Source of the DNA: Ferirhizobium litorale
Lineage (GTDB): Bacteria > Pseudomonadota > Alphaproteobacteria > Rhizobiales > Rhizobiaceae
Length of the DNA stretch: 64,000 nucleotides
Reading direction: 5' to 3'
Assembly (NCBI GenBank): GCA_030028905.1
Contig: JALDYZ010000017.1
Location: 28,085 to 92,084 of the forward strand
Shown: piece after piece, positions 59,389-64,000 of the stretch
Layout: every line of letters begins with the position of its first letter
Position numbering within the stretch: the first letter of the stretch is position 1
The notes under the pieces: model-generated
Databases searched by the model: none
What the model saw: only the letters and a program-made list of their open reading frames with translations
What the model was told of the DNA's origin: nothing
Translations under genes and position numbers: made by a program

Positions 59389-61152
59389 ATGGCTGGTAGG
59401 CGGCGATTGATGCGCGGACTGTTCAAGCGGAAAGGTTCCGACGTTTGGCAGGGCCGATTCCGAGTCCCTGAGGACATCTGGCGCGAAAGAGGGCGAATCC
59501 TTGAGGTTGACCCCAAGGGCATGGGGAAAAGCCAAGAATTTGCCAGCTCTACAGGATACCGAGACCGGGATGACGCGGCTGTAGAGTATCGCAGGATGTT
59601 GAACGAATGGGAGGGCCGCATAGTATCTTGGCGGTCTCTCCTAGAAGATGGCCCTCAGGATCTAACGCATAGACAGCGTGTTGCCCTTGCTGCGGAACGG
59701 GCCAAGACCCTGCTTACCGCCAATGAGGACGAGCCCTTCAACGCTCCTCCCCCTCCTCCGATCCAAACGACACTTGCACCCAGACAAGAGGTAGAGCGCC
59801 TATTCGCCCTCATGAGCCCCGACGACCTTAAACGACTCGGCGGCGACCTTACGGACTACCTGGCTGCCCGTGGGCCTACCCGCCGCAAACTGGCTTTCCG
59901 ACTGCTTGAAGACCATCCCGTATTCGCCAGCATTATGGCACTGGATCTAACAGCAGGCTTAGAGGCGGCGCATGGTGAAGATGTAGACGCCGCCCTGACA
60001 GCCCACGGCCTCCACATTACGAAAGAGTCTAGGCGTCTCCTTGCCCTTGCAATGGAGGAGCTTAAGGGGGCGGCTTATCGTGGCCTTGAGGCGCGGATGG
60101 GCGGGGACTACAGCCCAGTAAAGGAGCTGGAGGTCGCTCCCAAATTCGAGGCGTCACCCTCGCCAGCGGCACTGCGCGGGCCTGACCCGCGGTTTACGTT
60201 CGCGGCTATCGTCAAAACAGAGACAATTAGGCGGGCTTCAGGGCGGGATGCCAAGCCGTTCCCAGCGGCCACCATTAAGAAGTATTCCAGACGCGGTGAG
60301 GAGTTTGTGGAGTGGAGGCGGACTCAGGGACTGCACAAAGCTGCTGCCGAGGACTCCAACACAGTGACGAGGCAAGAGGTGGAGAAGTGGCGGGCCGCGA
60401 TGTTGGCCCAGAAGGACGAACCGCTTAGCAATCGCACGATTAACGATAAGGTTGCTTGTATCCGCACCATCATCAAATGGGGTCTACGGCACTACCGTGA
60501 TTCTGGTTTCCATCCTTCTGGTAACCCCCTTGAGGGTATCGAGAAGCTGGGCTTTGTCGAGACACCTAGCGACCTAAGGACATACCGCCTGGAGGAGGCC
60601 GCAAAGGTACTTATGGCCGCACGGCGGGAGACCGAGTCTAGGCGACGGTGGCTGTCCTGGATATGCGCCTACACGGGGCTCCGCATTGAGGAGGCCGGAC
60701 AGCTTACAGTGGAGGACTTCTTCACGGTACAAGGGCGGTGGTTCTTTCGGGTGTCCACGTCCGGTAGGCGTAGTCTCAAGACGGCCTCAAGTGAGAGGAG
60801 GATCCCAGTCCACTCTTCACTCATTAAGGAGGGGCTCCTGGAGTTCGTGACGCAACGAAAAACCGGTAGGCTGTTCACTAGTCGCCGCGTCCAACCTTTA
60901 ATGTCGGAGTGGATCAGGAGTGAGGTGAAGATCACCCGCCCCGAACTGTCTCCAAATCATGGTTGGCGGCACTTTTTTGAGGACCTTTGCGGTCTGGCGA
61001 ACATGCCCGATGCGGCCCGCGAATATATGACTGGGAGGGCTAGCGGCAAGTCCCGCGAAATGTACGGACGTAGCGAGTTAATGCTTCCCGGCCTTGCCGA
61101 GGCTATGGACAGGGTGCCCGACATCCTGGAGTTGGCTTCCAGGAAACACTAG
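59389..61152 (+). CDS. Tyrosine recombinase / phage-type integrase
   Basis: The 587-residue integrase sits directly downstream of tRNA-Val. The N-terminal part (LFKRKGSDVWQGRFRVPEDI) is a DUF6538-like arm-binding region. A core-binding region (about residues 270-380) is followed by the catalytic domain: R432 in AYTGLRIEEAG, a lysine/arginine segment TASSERRIPVH, H524-x-x-R527 in HGWRHFF, and nucleophile Y559 in REMYGR. The usual second histidine or tryptophan (as in LLGHSS) is replaced here by GRASG, an oddity. Codon use differs from the core genes (more AGG, CTA, CTT). It would integrate the element into the tRNA 3' end. Confidence 0.92.
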   Translation: MAGRRRLMRGLFKRKGSDVWQGRFRVPEDIWRERGRILEVDPKGMGKSQEFASSTGYRDRDDAAVEYRRMLNEWEGRIVSWRSLLEDGPQDLTHRQRVALAAERAKTLLTANEDEPFNAPPPPPIQTTLAPRQEVERLFALMSPDDLKRLGGDLTDYLAARGPTRRKLAFRLLEDHPVFASIMALDLTAGLEAAHGEDVDAALTAHGLHITKESRRLLALAMEELKGAAYRGLEARMGGDYSPVKELEVAPKFEASPSPAALRGPDPRFTFAAIVKTETIRRASGRDAKPFPAATIKKYSRRGEEFVEWRRTQGLHKAAAEDSNTVTRQEVEKWRAAMLAQKDEPLSNRTINDKVACIRTIIKWGLRHYRDSGFHPSGNPLEGIEKLGFVETPSDLRTYRLEEAAKVLMAARRETESRRRWLSWICAYTGLRIEEAGQLTVEDFFTVQGRWFFRVSTSGRRSLKTASSERRIPVHSSLIKEGLLEFVTQRKTGRLFTSRRVQPLMSEWIRSEVKITRPELSPNHGWRHFFEDLCGLANMPDAAREYMTGRASGKSREMYGRSELMLPGLAEAMDRVPDILELASRKH

Positions 61153-61159
61153 TCGCCAA

Positions 61160-61519
61160 CTAGACCGCCCGCTCGAATATCCGCTGGAGGCTCTCTGCCA
61201 TGGCCTGCCCTGCCCTCGTTAGCTTTACGATCTTCTGGCGTCTACATTCCTCCCATTCATATAGCCTGACCCAACCACATCCGGGGACCCCTTGGCGCTC
61301 AAAACTGCCTAGATACCGCAAATGCCGAGATAGTGTGGAGGCTGGCATCCCTACCCGCTCAGCCAATTCCCTGAGAGGCAATGCCTCCTGTTTGGCCTGA
61401 TAGCCCCAGATGACCACGCCTATAAACGTGTTCATAATGGTCGCAGGTATTCCCGGATTGCCGGTCAACATTAGTCGATTAGCTTCCATGTACGCCAACA
61501 TTACACGCCGTCTATCCAT
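61160..61519 (-). CDS. Winged-helix DNA-binding protein of the island
   Basis: The 119-residue protein has a MarR-like winged-helix core: ALPLRELAERVGMPASTLSR (about residues 46-65) is a helix-turn-helix, and SFERQGVPGCGWVRLYEWEE the wing. The last 20 residues are helical (RAGQAMAESLQRIFERAV). It converges on the integrase gene, with 7 bp between the stops. It may repress integrase or act as a recombination directionality factor; neither is shown by the sequence. Confidence 0.65.
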   Translation of the reverse strand: MDRRRVMLAYMEANRLMLTGNPGIPATIMNTFIGVVIWGYQAKQEALPLRELAERVGMPASTLSRHLRYLGSFERQGVPGCGWVRLYEWEECRRQKIVKLTRAGQAMAESLQRIFERAV

Positions 61520-61657
61520 AGCCCCAAGAACCTCCTCTAGGTTTTGCCCGGAGAAGATTCTAGTATGAGTGGAATCGTGCTACAAGCTCTCGACTTCGGC
61601 GCTACAGTTGCCCACCGTGCCCAGTTGTGCCCGTGGGAACCGTTAGAGGAATAGAAG

Positions 61658-62182
61658 ATGAACGTCCCCGCATTGCCCACGGACAACCTGTACAAATTCG
61701 TGGCGCTTACCGGTTTGTTGCTAATGGTCGTCTCCGCATGGTCTTACGACTTTAGGAGTTCGATGGCTGGGAGGGAGGAGCTTCGTCGTCACCACGCGTT
61801 GGCACTTATCCTACAAAATCGCTTGGAGGATTTGGGAGCTGCATTCGACATATCGAGGGTCGGGCAGCGGGATCCTCGGGAGCTTTTTATTGAATATGAC
61901 AGAGTAATAGATGGCCTAAGCGCGGACGGATCGGAAATCTCACAGCTACGGAAAATGAACGAGGAACTTCTTGTAGCCCGAGAAATGGAGTGGGCGAGGA
62001 ATGATGCGCAGGCGTCGTATAGAGCGATCCTGAAATACTTGTTTGCACTTGGCGCGATCATATCGTTTGTGGGCTTTTGGTCCTGGTATTGGCTGCACCA
62101 ACGCTATCAAGACCGCCTACTAGTTGTACAACTCATGTCGGAAAGGTTCGGATCGCTACCTGACCCCGAGCGGAGCCGGTAG
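61658..62182 (+). CDS. Hypothetical protein with two transmembrane segments
   Basis: This 174-residue protein of unknown function has hydrophobic segments at about residues 11-28 (YKFVALTGLLLMVVSAWSYD) and 125-147 (ALGAIISFVGFWSWYW). A charged helical region of about 95 residues between them, rich in Glu and Arg, may form a coiled coil. It has a good AGAGGAA ribosome site. It is the first of two genes on the plus strand after the winged-helix gene. I do not recognise a family. Confidence 0.6.
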   Translation: MNVPALPTDNLYKFVALTGLLLMVVSAWSYDFRSSMAGREELRRHHALALILQNRLEDLGAAFDISRVGQRDPRELFIEYDRVIDGLSADGSEISQLRKMNEELLVAREMEWARNDAQASYRAILKYLFALGAIISFVGFWSWYWLHQRYQDRLLVVQLMSERFGSLPDPERSR

Positions 62183-62204
62183 TTTGACACACGACCTCCC
62201 GCTG

Positions 62205-62480
62205 ATGCCGAAACTCACTAGCTACAAAGGCTCCAAAGAGGCGCTCCTACGAAATAGTGTCGAGCGAAACGAGACGGCCAAGCGAGTCGTAGAGCACCTA
62301 AATGGGCTCATTGCGAACAACCCCAACGAGATCCAACAATACCTTTTCACACACATTGCCGATGACCTAGGTCTAACCATTGAAGAGGTCCGCTCTGCTG
62401 TGCCAGGTGGCGGACACCACGGAATTACCCTTGGTGTGGGTGAAGCCGAACGGAAGGCATTGGCACCCTTCAAGCGATGA
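62205..62480 (+). CDS. Hypothetical small protein
   Basis: This 91-residue protein starts MPKLTSYKGSKEALLRNSVE. It has a helical core (AKRVVEHLNGLIANNPNEIQ) and a possible helix-turn-helix at YLFTHIADDLGLTIEEVRSA. It ends GVGEAERKALAPFKR. It follows the two-TM gene by 22 bp and may be translated from a TTG a few codons upstream. The HTH-like segment suggests DNA binding, but this is weak. Confidence 0.5.
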   Translation: MPKLTSYKGSKEALLRNSVERNETAKRVVEHLNGLIANNPNEIQQYLFTHIADDLGLTIEEVRSAVPGGGHHGITLGVGEAERKALAPFKR

Positions 62481-62489
62481 TGATTATTC

Positions 62490-63224
62490 CTAATCTTTGT
62501 GAGCAGCCCGCCCGTCATTTCGTCTGCTTGGATCGGGGAGCAGGTTCAATACCTGTTGTACCCTTTGCTTGATCACCGTTTCACTACCTGCGTGTAGAAC
62601 CAGGCTGGAATGATACCTCTGAAGTGTCGCAGCTATGTCGTCTCTATTGGGCCTAACAAAATGTACCGGCTCATCATTTTTCAGACGGCCAAACGGAAAC
62701 AGTCGATCGATGTGAAACGCCAGCACTGCAAGGTCTTTCCCAGGCTGACCTCGCCCAAAATATGAGCGCCCAGGTTCCAGGTGGCGACTTTGAAATACTT
62801 GCAATGCGCTCACCAGTTCGTGAACGCTTTCATAGCTAGCTTCATCAAGCCACTCCGCGACCGCCATCAGTGTATCAACCGGCTTCGTCGGAAGCTCAAG
62901 CGCGTTCAATTTCGAACCCGCTACCCACAGCTTTAGACCCTCTTCCACAAACTCGGATAGTTCGGCCAGTGCGTGGGGGATGCGGATCCTTGCAGCCCTT
63001 TCCTGGCGCTTCAGGAGGTCCCGATGCTTCAAGCGGTCGTTTTCCAGTTGCTGCCGTTGAACGCGAAGCTGGCCATAGACCAGCGCTCCAGCGGTAAGCG
63101 CGATTGAGCCGGATACCAGCGTCTGCCACTCGTACAGGAATCCGACCACTCCTTGGTATTTGGGCTGCGAGGAAATTGAACCAATCGCCTTTAAGCCTTC
63201 GAAATAAAAGTCCCAGTTTTCCAA
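62490..63224 (-). CDS. Hypothetical membrane-anchored protein
   Basis: The 244-residue protein begins at a TTG (MENWDFYFEGLKAIGSISSQ) with a single hydrophobic helix at about residues 36-51 (VSGSIALTAGALVYGQ). A basic coiled-coil-like helix follows (RVQRQQLENDRLKHRDLLKR). The remaining 170 residues are soluble and helical. I recognise no catalytic motif. It is on the minus strand between two plus-strand genes and the serine recombinase. Confidence 0.5.
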   Translation of the reverse strand: MENWDFYFEGLKAIGSISSQPKYQGVVGFLYEWQTLVSGSIALTAGALVYGQLRVQRQQLENDRLKHRDLLKRQERAARIRIPHALAELSEFVEEGLKLWVAGSKLNALELPTKPVDTLMAVAEWLDEASYESVHELVSALQVFQSRHLEPGRSYFGRGQPGKDLAVLAFHIDRLFPFGRLKNDEPVHFVRPNRDDIAATLQRYHSSLVLHAGSETVIKQRVQQVLNLLPDPSRRNDGRAAHKD

Positions 63225-63279
63225 GTCTTAGCCCCACAGCCTGTCGCGGCGGATGCTAAGGCTGATTCTATCGTGGTCT

Positions 63280-63900
63280 TCAAGGTCCCTCTTTGATCCT
63301 CTTTGCCAGCCGCGCCAGCGTTGACGTGGACGCTCCGGTAGCTGCCACGATGCTGGCCCAGGTCTGCCCTCCCTTGAGCATGGACATCAAGGCCTCGTTG
63401 CGGTCGGTGTCCTCCGGTCGCCCCTTGTAGACCCCAGAGGCCTTGGCCTTCTCAATACCTTGGGTCTGTCGCCTTCGCCGATCCTCGTAGTCCTTCCTCG
63501 CGATGGCGGCCAGCATGTCCAGCATCATGCCGTTGATCGCGTCCAGCATCCGAGCGGAGAACTCATCGCCCCCTTGCTGGATAAGCTGATGGGAGGTCGG
63601 AAGGTCCAGAGCCACCACGCGGACCCTCTTGGCGGCGATCTCCGCCTTGAGCTTCTCCCAGTCGGCGGCATTTAGGCGGCTAAGGCGGTCCACTTGCTCC
63701 ACCAGGAGTACGTCCCCAGGCTGGCAATCCGAGAGGAGGCGGAACAGTTCGGGACGCTGAAGGGAGGCCCCGCTTTCATTCTCCACGTAGGACGCCGCAA
63801 TTCTCAGACCCCTCTCCTCCGCAAACCGCTGGAGGTCTGCCTTTGCGCGGCTAGCGTCTTGTTCCTTGGTGGAGGCTCGAAGGTACGCACGGATAAACAT
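63280..63900 (-). CDS. Serine recombinase (resolvase/invertase family)
   Basis: The 206-residue protein is a small serine recombinase. The N-terminus MFIRAYLRASTKEQDASRAK has the active-site serine (S10) in the RxST motif. The catalytic arginine pair is in GDVLLVEQVDRLSRL, and the long E helix region DMLAAIARKDYEDRRRRQTQ is present. A C-terminal helix-turn-helix is seen in TWASIVAATGASTSTLARLA. The ATG at 63900 was chosen because homology starts there. It is next to the IS-like end and could serve that element or the island. Confidence 0.9.
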   Translation of the reverse strand: MFIRAYLRASTKEQDASRAKADLQRFAEERGLRIAASYVENESGASLQRPELFRLLSDCQPGDVLLVEQVDRLSRLNAADWEKLKAEIAAKRVRVVALDLPTSHQLIQQGGDEFSARMLDAINGMMLDMLAAIARKDYEDRRRRQTQGIEKAKASGVYKGRPEDTDRNEALMSMLKGGQTWASIVAATGASTSTLARLAKRIKEGP

Positions 63901-63945
63901 AGAGAAGCTCCATACTTCGCTTTGGATACATTCGATAATAATGCT

Positions 63946-64000
63946 TGTCAATCGGCACCCAAAACTGACCCCATATCGGCGTCCAATTTTGACCCCCTTG
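63946..64000 (+). mobile_element. End of an IS21-family-like insertion sequence (partial, runs off the right edge)
   Basis: From 63946 the sequence begins TGTCAATCGGCACCC and has two similar short blocks, CCAAAACTGACCCC and CCAATTTTGACCCC, about 27 bp apart. IS21-type ends start with TG and carry such repeated transposase-binding sites. Only about 55 bp are in the window, so the transposase (istA/istB) is not seen and the other end cannot be checked. Confidence 0.5.

Overview
The window is a chromosomal segment of a Rhizobiaceae-type alphaproteobacterium (Sinorhizobium/Ensifer, Rhizobium or Agrobacterium relative). The evidence is the GC-rich coding style, the gene content and order (gatC-gatA...gatB, pyrB-pyrC', divK-pleD, lolC-lolD, short-type ProS, a complete nuoA-N operon followed by birA and RNase J), Rhizobiales-restricted families (DUF6105, DUF3572, DUF1467, ELM1-like) and LexA sites of the alphaproteobacterial GTTC-N7-GTTC type. 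The species is not determined.

Layout. Positions 1-8281 (mostly minus strand): three GNAT acetyltransferases (one cut by the left edge), the gatB, gatA and gatC amidotransferase genes, a serralysin-type RTX metalloprotease, an ELM1-family protein and an MBL-fold hydrolase. Positions 8401-11878: ruvX, a pair of small membrane-protein genes, a TetR regulator and an AidB-like acyl-CoA dehydrogenase. Positions 11946-24172 (plus strand): pyrB with a catalytically dead dihydroorotase paralogue, plsY, dprA, topA, rnr, a DUF983 gene, a Nudix hydrolase, an MFS transporter and rpmG. Positions 24200-30630: a gene-free stretch with a candidate small RNA, the divK-pleD cell-cycle/c-di-GMP operon, two small conserved genes, the SOS-controlled polymerase dinB and an L,D-transpeptidase. 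Positions 30637-39713 (mostly minus strand): dnaE, a 28-residue membrane peptide behind a LexA-blocked promoter, a 276-bp mosaic inverted-repeat element, lolD, lolC, proS, a candidate small RNA and a methylmalonyl-CoA epimerase. Positions 39768-58241 (minus strand): the 14-gene complex I operon nuoA-N with two extra genes, followed by birA and rnj. Positions 58496-59306: two identical-looking tRNA-Asp genes and tRNA-Val(UAC). From 59389 to the right edge: an integrative element next to tRNA-Val carrying a tyrosine recombinase, a winged-helix protein, three unknown proteins (two of them predicted membrane proteins), a serine recombinase and what looks like the end of an IS21-family element.

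How it fits together. Most of the window is core housekeeping: charging of Gln/Asn-tRNA, pyrimidine and phospholipid synthesis, replication and repair, lipoprotein export, respiration. The accessory parts are the mosaic repeat next to lolD and the tRNA-Val island.

The most interesting candidate for something undescribed is the tiny gene at 34249-34335. It encodes a single-helix membrane peptide of 28 residues and has a near-consensus promoter whose spacer holds a perfect alphaproteobacterial LexA box. The same box precedes dinB. This is the arrangement expected of an SOS-induced cell-division inhibitor analogous to Caulobacter SidA. A second notable point is a helix-hairpin-helix domain that occurs both as a C-terminal extension of NuoE and in a separate protein encoded between nuoF and nuoG.
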